From positions 310,001 through 374,000 of the forward strand of contig NZ_QRGO01000002.1 of assembly GCF_003367195.1 (NCBI RefSeq): 64,000 nucleotides of DNA. The letters run 5' to 3'. The first letter of the stretch is position 1. Every line of letters begins with the position of its first letter. The notes below the pieces were generated by a model. The model made no database searches. It was not told the DNA's origin and worked only from the letters and a program-made list of their open reading frames with translations. The position numbers and the translations under genes are program-made. Source of the DNA: Undibacter mobilis (GTDB lineage: Bacteria; Pseudomonadota; Alphaproteobacteria; Rhizobiales; Xanthobacteraceae). This document shows, piece by piece, positions 7,843 through 16,406 of the stretch.

Positions 7843-8829
7843 TCAAGTGCGGAACTTTCCGCGTTTGCGGCCCTGGGACACAGGAAGGAAAAGCTCATCG
7901 AGAGGAATCATCCGATCGATTAGTCCTTGCTGGTGCGAATAGCCGACGAGCGTATTGAAGTTGTGAGCGTTCCTCTCCCCCAAACCGTACTCCCAAGGAT
8001 CCGGACCCAAGAGCCTCTCTTGCTCCTCCCAAGCTTCCTGGTACCACGCAAGAGGGACGAGCCGCGGGTTTCGCATCCGCTTCATCGCCAAATTCTTGGA
8101 TTCTTCAAAGGCCTGGTAGAGATTTGGCACGATCCAGGGATGTTGTTCGACGAGTGCTTTCTTAATACCCAGCACATGCATGATCGGGAATATGCCAGTT
8201 TTAGCATAGTAACGCTCTTCCTCCGATTTATAGTCCGGGAAAAGGCGCCCAACACGCGGATCTTTATTGATGATCGGGTCGATGATGTCGGGATGCAGGA
8301 CGGCGTCCAGTTCGCCATCTGCCAGCATCTTTTCGACTGATTTGTCATCTGGAAGCCGCGTCAGCTTAAGCCCGGGCGGGGGTGTAAAGGCGACGTCTTC
8401 ATCGAGCTCGGCGAACCACTCGATCGATTTATGAGGAACGCCGTATTCATTCTCAAGAATGCCGCGCAGCCAGAGGATCGCGGACACCAGGTAGAATTTC
8501 ACACCTATTCTCTTGCCGATCAGATCGCTCGGCTTGGTGATGTTCTTCGACGTGTTCACGAAGATGAAGCCGTGGCGGAAACGGCGGTGAAGAAATACCG
8601 GAAGAGCGCGGAAAGGCAGGTCGCGCGCGCGGGCAGCAATATAGGAAGACGCGGAACACTCGGCGATGTCGTATTCCTCATTGCGCAAGAAACGCCAGTG
8701 ACGCGTGGCTGAGTCCGCACCGGTTAGAATGTTCAGTTCAATGCCATCGGGCCGAACAAGCCCCTCCTTCAAAGGACGAACGATCTCGTAATCGCCGCAA
8801 GCGAGGGTGAGTTCGAGTTTCTTTGTCAT
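7843..8829 (-). CDS. 4,5-dihydroxyphthalate decarboxylase-like / solute-binding-fold protein
   Basis: 328 residues resembling the family annotated as 4,5-dihydroxyphthalate decarboxylase (Pht5-like), which shares the type II periplasmic-binding fold. Landmarks are the N-terminal LELTLACGDYEIVRPLKEGLV, FRHGFIFVNT, the DLIGKRIGVKFY block and GLIDRMIPLDELF. There is no signal peptide, so it is cytoplasmic and not an ordinary transport receptor. ATG at 8829 is chosen over the TTG at 8859 that would overlap the preceding gene. It sits inside the molybdenum hydroxylase operon. Whether it decarboxylates, hydrolyses or only binds ligand cannot be read from sequence. Confidence 0.72.
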   Translation of the reverse strand: MTKKLELTLACGDYEIVRPLKEGLVRPDGIELNILTGADSATRHWRFLRNEEYDIAECSASSYIAARARDLPFRALPVFLHRRFRHGFIFVNTSKNITKPSDLIGKRIGVKFYLVSAILWLRGILENEYGVPHKSIEWFAELDEDVAFTPPPGLKLTRLPDDKSVEKMLADGELDAVLHPDIIDPIINKDPRVGRLFPDYKSEEERYYAKTGIFPIMHVLGIKKALVEQHPWIVPNLYQAFEESKNLAMKRMRNPRLVPLAWYQEAWEEQERLLGPDPWEYGLGERNAHNFNTLVGYSHQQGLIDRMIPLDELFLPVSQGRKRGKFRT

Positions 8830-8855
8830 GGTGGTCTTTCTGAAGAAGCAGTTCG

Positions 8856-11216
8856 TCAATTTGTCTTTGAAGATTCGACTAGCCTGAAGAGGGCCTCCGG
8901 CGTGATCGGCGTTTGTGAGATGCGCACTTTGAATGGCGCCAGAGCATGTTCCACGGCGGACACGATTGCGGCCGCCGCCGGAATCGTTCCTGCCTCACCA
9001 ACCCCCTTCGCGCCAATGGGATTGATGGGAGACGGAGTCTCCCGCAGAATCGTCTCCAGGAACGGCAACTCGGTCGCGGTCACCAATAGATACTCCTGGA
9101 AACTGGTCGTTACGGGCTGAGCCGAATCGTCATAGCCCATGAGTTCGTAGAGAGCATTGCCGATGCCATGGACGATGCCTCCCTCGACCTGACCTTTGAC
9201 GATCATCGGGTTAATCATTCGCCCTGAGTCGTTCAGTGCAACGTAGCGCTTGATCTCAACCTGTCCCAGTTCGGGCGTGACCTCCACTTCCGCAACGTGG
9301 CACGCATTCGCGTAGGCCAAGGAGTCCGAGCGCCAATGCATGGCCGATTCGAGCCCGGGCTCAGTGCCCGCAGGGAAGGCATAGCCCGGTGCTCCTCGCA
9401 GCGTGCGCGCTATTTCCGCAAGGCTGATAGCGCGATTGCTCGCGAGCACCCGCACGTGACCATCCTTCAGCTCCAAATCAGCCTGCGGAACATCAAGGAT
9501 CACGCTTGCGGCTGCCAATGCTTTGGCCGCCACCGATTTCGCCGCGAGGTGCACGGATGAGCCTGCAGTCACGAGTTGACGGCTGGCAAATCCACCGAGC
9601 CCAAGCGGAGTTCGGGCCGTATCTCCCGCGATCACCCGAACATCGTCAACGGGAAGCGACAAGCCGTCCGCGCAGATCTGAGCCAGGGCCGTCTCAATGC
9701 CCTGCCCCATCGCAGTGGCACCGGTATAGACGCTGACTTTGCCGTCTTGGCCGACCCGGACAATCCCGCTTTCGAACGGTCCACGGCCGGTACCTTTGAC
9801 GGCATTGGCTATTCCGATACCGATGTAGCGGCCTTCAGCCAGTGCTCGCGCCTGGCGATCCGGAAAATCCTTCCACCCCGCAGCCTCCAAGGCTTCTGCC
9901 TGCGAGGCGAGATAGTCGCCGCTGTCATACACCATCGCTGCGCCGGACCGGGCCTTCAGCTTCTTCGTGTACGGCATTTTCTCTGGCGGAATAAGATTGC
10001 GTCGTCGCACTTCGGCGCGATCCAGCCCGAGTTTGAAGGCGATCAGATCCATCGTCCGTTCCATCGCGAACGCCGCCTGCGGATATCCCGCGCCGCGCAC
10101 CGACGAAACCGGCACCTTGTTCGTGTGTACGATGACCACGTCCATGCTGTATGAAGGCAGCATGTAAGGGCCGCTCATCGCCGTGGCGGAGTTATATGGG
10201 AGGTTGACGGGCTTCGGCGCATATGCGCCCTGGTCATGCACCAACCTTCCTCGAATTCCGAGCAGACGCGCATTGGCGTCTACCGCGACTTCAACCGTCC
10301 AGTACTGGTCGCGCTCCTGGATCGACGAAATAAAGGTTTCGCGGCGGTCTTCGACCCATTTCAGGTTCCTGCCGAGCAGACGCGCGGCTGCCGGAACGGC
10401 GACTTCTTCCGGATAAAGGCAATATTTGGGACCAAAACCACCGCCGACGTCCGGCGTAATCACGCGCAGCCTGTCCTGGTCCAGGCCCAGCATGGACTGC
10501 AGCATGTAATAGAGGTCATGCGGCATTTGGGTTGACGACCATACGCAAAGCTCATCGCCGGGCCGCACCTCGGCGACGACGCCGCGCCCCTCCATCGAAT
10601 GTCCGCAACCGCGATGCTGCCAAAGATCGTCGGAGAAAACATGAGCAGCGTTGGCGAAAGCGCTCTCGACGTCGCCAAAGCCGACGTTGAAGGAATTGAG
10701 AACGTTGCTCTCGAGCTCGGTGCGGACGGTCGGAGCATCGGCGGACATTCCCGCCCTGGCGTCGGTAACCACCGGCAGCGGCGTGTAAGCCACCTTGACA
10801 CGCGCGGCTGCATCTTCGGCAAGATATCGCGTATCGGCGACCACCATCGCAATGGGCTCGCCGACATACGCGACTTCGCTGTTCGAGAGCACAAAGGGCG
10901 TGCTGTTGCTTTGTCCCCCGGTCGGGCTCGCGCCGAGCGGCATCCGACCTGACGTCAACTTCGGCATCAAATCGGCGAGAATCAAGACGGCGTGCACGCC
11001 GGGCATGGCCCGCGCTTCTTCAACGTCGAGATCATCAATTTTCGCGTGGGCGGCCGAGCTTCGAAGAAACGCACATTCCAGAAGACCCGGTAGCGCAATG
11101 TCGTCCAGGTACTGCCCCTGCCCGCGGAGCAGCTTCGGATCTTCCAACCGCGGAACGGCGCGGCCGACCGACAAGGCCGCGGGAACCGCCGGCTTCTGGC
11201 TGTCATGGCCGGTCAT
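8856..11216 (-). CDS. Molybdenum hydroxylase large subunit (xanthine dehydrogenase / CoxL-like)
   Basis: 786 residues, the molybdopterin-cytosine-dinucleotide-binding subunit of a three-subunit hydroxylase that inserts water-derived oxygen into an aromatic or aldehyde carbon. Visible are GGGFGPK near residue 275, the active-site loop VRGAGYPQA near residue 372, and the catalytic glutamate in GVGEAG near residue 740. The loop lacks the AYXCSFR cysteine of true CO dehydrogenase, so CO oxidation is unlikely; N-heterocycle or aldehyde hydroxylation fits better. It overlaps the iron-sulfur subunit by 4 bp (ATGA). Confidence 0.9.
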   Translation of the reverse strand: MTGHDSQKPAVPAALSVGRAVPRLEDPKLLRGQGQYLDDIALPGLLECAFLRSSAAHAKIDDLDVEEARAMPGVHAVLILADLMPKLTSGRMPLGASPTGGQSNSTPFVLSNSEVAYVGEPIAMVVADTRYLAEDAAARVKVAYTPLPVVTDARAGMSADAPTVRTELESNVLNSFNVGFGDVESAFANAAHVFSDDLWQHRGCGHSMEGRGVVAEVRPGDELCVWSSTQMPHDLYYMLQSMLGLDQDRLRVITPDVGGGFGPKYCLYPEEVAVPAAARLLGRNLKWVEDRRETFISSIQERDQYWTVEVAVDANARLLGIRGRLVHDQGAYAPKPVNLPYNSATAMSGPYMLPSYSMDVVIVHTNKVPVSSVRGAGYPQAAFAMERTMDLIAFKLGLDRAEVRRRNLIPPEKMPYTKKLKARSGAAMVYDSGDYLASQAEALEAAGWKDFPDRQARALAEGRYIGIGIANAVKGTGRGPFESGIVRVGQDGKVSVYTGATAMGQGIETALAQICADGLSLPVDDVRVIAGDTARTPLGLGGFASRQLVTAGSSVHLAAKSVAAKALAAASVILDVPQADLELKDGHVRVLASNRAISLAEIARTLRGAPGYAFPAGTEPGLESAMHWRSDSLAYANACHVAEVEVTPELGQVEIKRYVALNDSGRMINPMIVKGQVEGGIVHGIGNALYELMGYDDSAQPVTTSFQEYLLVTATELPFLETILRETPSPINPIGAKGVGEAGTIPAAAAIVSAVEHALAPFKVRISQTPITPEALFRLVESSKTN

Positions 11217-11698
11217 TCGCTCATCCTTCCGGCGCTCTTACCCCCGGTCGCCAGCAGAACCGCCTCGACGATGCTCTGATAGCCCGTGCAACGGCAAATG
11301 TTTCCCGAGATGGCGTCGCGTATCTGCGCTTCCGACGGTTGCGCGTTCTCCCGGAGCAACTCGACGATGGTCATGAGCATGCCGGGGGTGCAATAGCCAC
11401 ATTGCAGGCCGTGCGTATCCTGGAAGGCCTGCTGGAGCGGACTCAACTTTCCGTCGGTGGCCGCGAGTCCTTCGACGGTCTCCACAATAGCGCCCTTCGC
11501 CTGCACCGCCAGCATCAGGCAGCTTCGCACGCTCGCGCCGTCCACCAGAACGGTGCAGGCTCCGCACACACCGTGTTCACAACCCAAATGCGTCCCTGTC
11601 AGGCCGAGGCTGTGTCGCAAGAAATCAGCCAAGGTCATCCGGGCTTCGGCAAGGCCGCTATAACTGCGGCCATTGATCAGCATTTCGATCTCGTGCAT
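11213..11698 (-). CDS. (2Fe-2S)-binding subunit of molybdenum hydroxylase (CoxS-like)
   Basis: 161 residues carrying the two iron-sulfur clusters of the hydroxylase. The N-terminal plant-type cluster motif is CEHGVCGACTVLVDG with a distal Cys in RSCLML; the C-terminal all-helical cluster motif is CGYCTPGM followed by NICRCTGY. It passes electrons between the Mo centre and the FAD subunit. The ATG at 11698 overlaps the FAD-subunit stop by one base; an adjacent GTG at 11701 is also possible. Confidence 0.92.
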   Translation of the reverse strand: MHEIEMLINGRSYSGLAEARMTLADFLRHSLGLTGTHLGCEHGVCGACTVLVDGASVRSCLMLAVQAKGAIVETVEGLAATDGKLSPLQQAFQDTHGLQCGYCTPGMLMTIVELLRENAQPSEAQIRDAISGNICRCTGYQSIVEAVLLATGGKSAGRMSE

Positions 11699-12573
11699 CA
11701 CGCTGCCACCGGTCTGTTAGGTCCCGGCAGGGCCGAGTGCAAGCTTCGCCTGAGCATCGTTCGGGCAACGCTCAAACGATACTCCGGGCCTCCGTGAAAA
11801 TCGCCAATCACTTCCAATTGGTCGCAGGCCTCGACCACCGCGGCAATGGCGCCGGCATCGCCGCTCGTCCCTACGAGCAGTTTCTCTCCGGCGAAATGCC
11901 GCTGCGGGACCGAACCAATCCCGCCGATCGCAATTGCGGCGCGCTGGATCACCAGGGAACTATCACGTTCGATATGCACGGCGGATGATGCAATGGCAAA
12001 ATCGCCGTGCCGCCGTGCAAACTCGTTGAAGCCAAATGTGTGGGTATCTGCCCAAGGCGAAAATTCGATGGCCGTAACGATCTCATCGGCCGCTATTCCC
12101 GGCATCATGAATCCGGCGATAAAGTCCCGGGCCGGAATGCGCCGCCTGCCAGAAGGTCCTGCAGCTTCGACCACAGCGTCGAGGAGCAAGGCGAGTAGCG
12201 GCAGTTCCGAAGCGGGGTCGAGATGACAGAGACTTCCTCCGATCGTTCCCCGGTTTCGAGTCTGGCGGTGACCGACCAGTTTCAAGGCAGAACGGAAAAT
12301 AGGAGCGCGAGCGAAGAGAGCCGCATCGACTTCAATCTTCCGCTGCCGCGTCATCGCGCCAATGCGGATGCGCTCGGCGGTTACATCGATACTCGCAAGA
12401 TCATGGAGATTGTTGATATCCACCAGCACGTCGGGAAAGACATAGCGCAGATTGAGCATCGCCATGAGCGATTGCCCCCCCGCTAGAACTTTTGCGTTCT
12501 CCCTTTCACTGAGGAGCCCTATCGCCTCATCAAGCGTGGCAGGACAGAAGTATTCAAATGGAGGGGGTTTCAT
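11698..12573 (-). CDS. FAD-binding subunit of molybdenum hydroxylase (CoxM-like)
   Basis: 291 residues of the FAD-binding PCMH-type fold. The flavin motifs AGGQSLMAMLNLRY near residue 32 and TIGGSLCHLDPASELP near residue 110 are both intact. With the CoxS- and CoxL-like genes downstream it forms the usual M-S-L gene order. It is the first gene of this operon, preceded by a 268 bp non-coding stretch. Electrons leave through FAD to an acceptor that is not encoded nearby. Confidence 0.92.
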   Translation of the reverse strand: MKPPPFEYFCPATLDEAIGLLSERENAKVLAGGQSLMAMLNLRYVFPDVLVDINNLHDLASIDVTAERIRIGAMTRQRKIEVDAALFARAPIFRSALKLVGHRQTRNRGTIGGSLCHLDPASELPLLALLLDAVVEAAGPSGRRRIPARDFIAGFMMPGIAADEIVTAIEFSPWADTHTFGFNEFARRHGDFAIASSAVHIERDSSLVIQRAAIAIGGIGSVPQRHFAGEKLLVGTSGDAGAIAAVVEACDQLEVIGDFHGGPEYRLSVARTMLRRSLHSALPGPNRPVAA

Positions 12574-12841
12574 GCGCGGGGTCTCGGAGACGGTCAGACC
12601 TACTGGGAAATGGCGAGTGGATCATGCGATTCACCCACGCTACCGAGGTCGCTTGTGGAGCCCAGCAGTGCCGACCGCAACAGCGAGCCAGTTTCGGGTG
12701 CATCAGCCTCTATCACTCTTCCGCCCCACGCTCGCAGTCCGCTGCGGCCTTCGCCGCAGGCCGATTTTCGCCGATCACGGCATTACTACAAATAAATAAT
12801 TACGCTATATTATTCCATATTAACGATAAATCGGCTCAGCT
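12574..12841. promoter_or_regulatory. Non-coding gap with AT-rich tract upstream of the molybdenum hydroxylase operon
   Basis: No convincing gene is seen. A markedly AT-rich tract (about 12785-12832) contains several TAATAT/TATAAT-like hexamers on the minus strand and is the likely promoter area of the operon; no single -35/-10 pair stands out. A hairpin with a 7-bp stem (CTGCGGC-CTTC-GCCGCAG, 12742-12759) lies downstream of it, within the predicted leader. Confidence 0.4.
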
Positions 12842-13633
12842 TCAGCCAACATGTTCTTCAAGCACCGAGACTCGAACATCCTCTTCAATAAGCTTCCAGA
12901 TGTGATCGACATATTTCGCGAACTGGGGAGTGCGTTTGATGCTGAGCGGACGCGGGCGCGGCAGGTCGATCTCCACAATCTCGTTAATGCGACCGGGCCG
13001 CCGGGCGAAAACGAAAACTCGGTCCGAGAGATAGACAGCTTCGTCGATCTGATGGGTCACAAACAAGACGGTCTTGGCCCCCGCCTCCCAGATCCGAAGA
13101 AGCTCGGTCTGCATGATCTCACGCGTTTGGGCATCTAGCGCCGAAAATGGCTCATCCATCAGCAAGAGTTCCGGATCGACGGCCAGTGCGCGCGCCAAGT
13201 TGACGCGCTGACGCATACCGCCGGACAATTGACGCGGATAGTAGTCGGCAAAGCCCCTGAGCCCGACTAGGTTCAGCAGCTTCGCAGTCCGCTCCTTCTG
13301 CGCCCGATCAAGCCTGTTATTGATCTCAAGCCCGATGTTTACATTCGATTCGATCGTACGCCACGGCAGCAGATTATCCTGCTGAAAGACAAATCCGCGG
13401 TCCATGCCAGGACCCGTGATCGTCTTGCCATCAAGGGCGGCAGTGCCCGATGTCGCGTGTTCAAGCCCGCCGACGATCCGTAGGAACGTCGTCTTTCCGC
13501 AGCCGGAGGGCCCGACAATCGATATAAACTCACCGCGACCGACGTCTACGCTGACCGAGCTAAGCACATCGAGCGTGGCAAATTTCTTCGTCAGTCCCGA
13601 TACCGAAAGTTTCGTCGTCACTGCATCGCCCAT
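12842..13633 (-). CDS. ABC transporter ATP-binding protein (nitrate/sulfonate/taurine type, SsuB/TauB-like)
   Basis: 263 residues with Walker A GPSGCGKTT, signature LSGGMRQRVNLARAL, Walker B LLLMDEPFSALD and the switch histidine in VTHQIDEAV. This branch powers import of sulfonates, nitrate, pyrimidine precursors or aromatic acids with a single-domain permease. It begins one base after the permease stop. Its cognate receptor is probably the one encoded on the other strand at 20443-21435. Confidence 0.92.
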   Translation of the reverse strand: MGDAVTTKLSVSGLTKKFATLDVLSSVSVDVGRGEFISIVGPSGCGKTTFLRIVGGLEHATSGTAALDGKTITGPGMDRGFVFQQDNLLPWRTIESNVNIGLEINNRLDRAQKERTAKLLNLVGLRGFADYYPRQLSGGMRQRVNLARALAVDPELLLMDEPFSALDAQTREIMQTELLRIWEAGAKTVLFVTHQIDEAVYLSDRVFVFARRPGRINEIVEIDLPRPRPLSIKRTPQFAKYVDHIWKLIEEDVRVSVLEEHVG

Positions 13634-13634
13634 C

Positions 13635-14501
13635 TTAATCTTTCCATGAGATCAGACGCGTCTCAAGCCACTGAAAGCCGCTGGTGAGGAGGATGCCTGC
13701 CGCGGCCAATATCAGAACGCCCGCGAACAGCTCCGGCATATTGAACGTCTCTGCGGACTGGCTGATCAACTGGCCAAGACCGGCTCGGGCGCCGAACATT
13801 TCCGCGACGACTACACCAATCAGGCCGCGACCAATACCCAGTTTCAAACCGGCGAAAATGAACGGCAGCGCCGAGGGCAACGACACTTTGAGAAAGATCT
13901 GTCGAGATGATGCACCGAAGCTTCTGACCATCTCGACGAGCTGCCGGTCTGTCATACGCAAGCCCGCCTCGGTGTTTATGATCACCGGAAAAACGACCAG
14001 CAGGGCGACAACGATTGTCTTCGAGGTAATGCCGATGCCAAACCACAGAATGAATAGGGGGGCCAAGGCAACGGTGGGCGTTGCGTATAGTCCGGACACC
14101 CAGGGCTGCAGCGCTTGCTTGGCCGTGCGAAAACTCGCGATCAAAAGGCCAAGGGCAACGCCAATGATGCTCGCGCTAACATACCCGAGGACGAATTCGG
14201 TACCGCTGACCCAAATGTGTTTTTGTAGTTCGCCGGCTTCGTAGAGCCTGCCGACCGCCGCTGCGATCTGCGACGGCGGCGCCAGGAACAATTTCGATTC
14301 CACAATGAACCGTCCGGCAAGCTCCCACAAAAGGAGCCCTGTGATGACTGAGACCCAGCCCCACATACGCCTATTCAAGAAAGACACGATTTTCTTGAGT
14401 GCAGAGGGTTGCGGCTCCACTTCAACAACCTGCACCGGCTGTCCTTGGGCCTCCGTGAGCTTATCCTGCCCTAACGCGAAACCAGCTTGCTTTACCGACA
14501 T
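13635..14501 (-). CDS. ABC transporter permease (SsuC/TauC-like)
   Basis: 288 residues with about six membrane segments and the EAA-type loop MVRSFGASSRQIFLKVSLPSALP that docks on the ATPase. The frame is open for a further 73 codons upstream, but ATG at 14501 sits 4 bp after the preceding stop and the translated extension has no membrane or family features, so this start is chosen. It pairs with the adjacent SsuB-like ATPase. Confidence 0.9.
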   Translation of the reverse strand: MSVKQAGFALGQDKLTEAQGQPVQVVEVEPQPSALKKIVSFLNRRMWGWVSVITGLLLWELAGRFIVESKLFLAPPSQIAAAVGRLYEAGELQKHIWVSGTEFVLGYVSASIIGVALGLLIASFRTAKQALQPWVSGLYATPTVALAPLFILWFGIGITSKTIVVALLVVFPVIINTEAGLRMTDRQLVEMVRSFGASSRQIFLKVSLPSALPFIFAGLKLGIGRGLIGVVVAEMFGARAGLGQLISQSAETFNMPELFAGVLILAAAGILLTSGFQWLETRLISWKD

Positions 14502-14505
14502 TGGC

Positions 14506-15369
14506 TCAGAGATCCCTGGCGAAAGTAGCGATTTCAGAACCTGTCGCGAGCCACACTTTTTCGTGCCCGCACATGTATTCAAGGGCGCGGTCGAGCGCAT
14601 CGATACGATGGGCCGCACCGGACAAGTATGGATGTAGCGCAATGGGGAGAACGCGCGCCTGCGTCTCGCCTTCCCGGTACAAAACATCGAACTGGCGCCG
14701 TAGCATCCCGGCAAACTCATCGGGAGTGCAAGTATAAGCCTCGTACGCCATTTTATCGTTGAGCTCGAACGAGTAGGGAATACAGGCGAGTTTTTCGCCG
14801 TCGCCGATACTCATGTTGTATGGCTGGTCGTCATTGCACCAGTCCGCGACGTACTCAATTCCCGCCTTATGCAGAAGCGGCAACGTCCGCCAGGTCTCTT
14901 GCAGACCTGCACCAAGCCACCCCTTGGGCCGTTCTCCCGTCGCCCTCTCAATCGCTTCGACAGTTCGAACGATTATTCCGTCTTCTTCGCTCTCGGGCAC
15001 TTCATTGAGGCGGGTTACGTTCGTCTCGTTGTGCCCCATGAGTTCCCACTTGTGGGCGAGGCATGCCTCGACAATCTGCGGGTGGTGCGTGCATATGTCA
15101 CTATTGAGCGCCACGGTACCGCGAATGCCATAGCGGTTCAGGAGCTCAATGAGACGAAATACGCCGATTCGATTGCCGTAATCCCGCATGCCCCAACCGG
15201 GAACATCGGGGATCTTCCCGCTCGCGCCGGCTCTTGGAATCACCATGTTGAGCGGAAAGAACTCAATATTCGGGAAGACGCACACGGCGACTTTCGCGCC
15301 GTTCTTCATGCGATACGGTTCCCGGGCCGTTACGGGCGAGTATCGAAAAGGACCATAGACGGAAGACAT
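14506..15369 (-). CDS. Polysaccharide deacetylase-fold hydrolase, allantoinase/cyclic-imidase (PuuE)-like
   Basis: 287 residues of the NodB/polysaccharide deacetylase fold. The block GIRGTVALNSDICTHHP with MGHNETN about 27 residues later is typical of the PuuE allantoinase/cyclic imide hydrolase branch rather than of sugar deacetylases. The metal-binding Asp-Asp motif of true deacetylases is absent near the N-terminus (FPNIEFF). Family knowledge would suggest opening of a cyclic amide or ureide. It lies between the isochorismatase-fold gene and the importer permease, so its substrate may be what the importer brings in. Confidence 0.75.
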   Translation of the reverse strand: MSSVYGPFRYSPVTAREPYRMKNGAKVAVCVFPNIEFFPLNMVIPRAGASGKIPDVPGWGMRDYGNRIGVFRLIELLNRYGIRGTVALNSDICTHHPQIVEACLAHKWELMGHNETNVTRLNEVPESEEDGIIVRTVEAIERATGERPKGWLGAGLQETWRTLPLLHKAGIEYVADWCNDDQPYNMSIGDGEKLACIPYSFELNDKMAYEAYTCTPDEFAGMLRRQFDVLYREGETQARVLPIALHPYLSGAAHRIDALDRALEYMCGHEKVWLATGSEIATFARDL

Positions 15370-15376
15370 CGACGCC

Positions 15377-16054
15377 TCACGCCTTAGCGAGATGCGCGAG
15401 AACTGCCTCGATCTTCAAGACATCCGCGTATTTGTGATGCATGTCGAATAGATTCACCTTATGTGACAACTCGCTGCGGTCGAAGCAACATTCCTCGACG
15501 ACGGTGACGTGAAAACCGGACGAATATGCATCAACGACACTGGCTCTCACGCAACCCGATGTGGTCTCGCCTGCGACAATCAGGCTCTGGATGCCCAAGC
15601 GCGTAAGGTTTGTCGCAAGAAGCGTGCCGAAGAACGCGCTGGCCCGCTCCTTGGTAATGATGACGTCCCCCTCCTCGGGCGCGACGTCCGGCTGGATCAC
15701 GAAATCCGACTCGTCAGGTCGCCTGCCGCCGCGCTGAGTCGCCGCCATCGCTCCCTTCGATTTTGGAACGCAGCCGGTAGTGTAAAAGATCGGCAGTTGG
15801 GCGCGCCGCGCGGCGGCGAGGAGCTTCTGTGTCGGCGGCAGAGCATTCCAGGCCGCGATACCGCAGGACGAAGGAAACATCTTGCTGACGTCGCTGATCG
15901 GCTTTGGGCCACCGGCATACGCGAGTTGGTACAAGTCGATCAGGAGAACCGCGGGCCTGGGCCCCACGTACAGCGGTCGACGGTATGGTCTGTAGAGTTC
16001 CAAAACGTCTGCTGAATAAACGTCCTGCCAGCAGTGATCCTCAAAATCGTCCAT
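15377..16054 (-). CDS. Isochorismatase-family cysteine amidohydrolase
   Basis: 225 residues with the full catalytic triad of this fold: Asp40 in LLIDLYQ, Lys135 in ITKERASAFFGT and nucleophile Cys168 in TTSGCVRASVVDAYSSGF. The family includes N-carbamoylsarcosine amidase, ureidoacrylate amidase (RutB) and maleamate amidase (NicF), all of which release ammonia or carbamate from open-chain amides. ATG at 16054 is preferred over TTG at 16069. It heads the operon with the PuuE-like hydrolase and the importer. The exact amide is unknown. Confidence 0.85.
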   Translation of the reverse strand: MDDFEDHCWQDVYSADVLELYRPYRRPLYVGPRPAVLLIDLYQLAYAGGPKPISDVSKMFPSSCGIAAWNALPPTQKLLAAARRAQLPIFYTTGCVPKSKGAMAATQRGGRRPDESDFVIQPDVAPEEGDVIITKERASAFFGTLLATNLTRLGIQSLIVAGETTSGCVRASVVDAYSSGFHVTVVEECCFDRSELSHKVNLFDMHHKYADVLKIEAVLAHLAKA

Positions 16055-16406
16055 TTCGACAGACCTCAAGACGAACGCCTCTGTGACGGTTGCTCCCGGA
16101 TTCCGGCGCTAGACCACGACGACCGCAGATCGAGGCTTGCCGCCCCGCGCCATGGACACCGCACCAGATTCCAGTTGCCGACGGCCCTTTCTGGGACCGG
16201 TAGTTACCGCAGAGTGCCTGAACAGCCCGGCCATCCTAGATAACTAACCGGAACACCAAGGCACAAATTGATAAATTAAGGCAATTGATTACTTGCAGCG
16301 AAGAATGACGTCGCGGTTCTGGGCTCCCGGCCGTATGCCGCGCGCCACCAGACGCCGGGCGAATGGCGTCGTCACAGCCCCGCAACCTTAATGATCGATA
16401 GCAACG
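16055..16406. promoter_or_regulatory. 352 bp intergenic region upstream of the isochorismatase/importer operon
   Basis: No supported gene. AT-rich sequence around 16230-16300 is the likely promoter area. It contains two near-identical boxes, AATTGATAA (16266-16274) and AATTGATTA (16283-16291), and the string AATTAAGGCAAT (16275-16286), which resembles AATTAGGCAAT at 20395-20405 in front of the importer receptor gene. Confidence 0.4.

Noticed and set aside
8856..12573. True aerobic carbon monoxide dehydrogenase
   Set aside because: The large subunit lacks the AYXCSFR active-site loop; VRGAGY points to another molybdenum hydroxylase.
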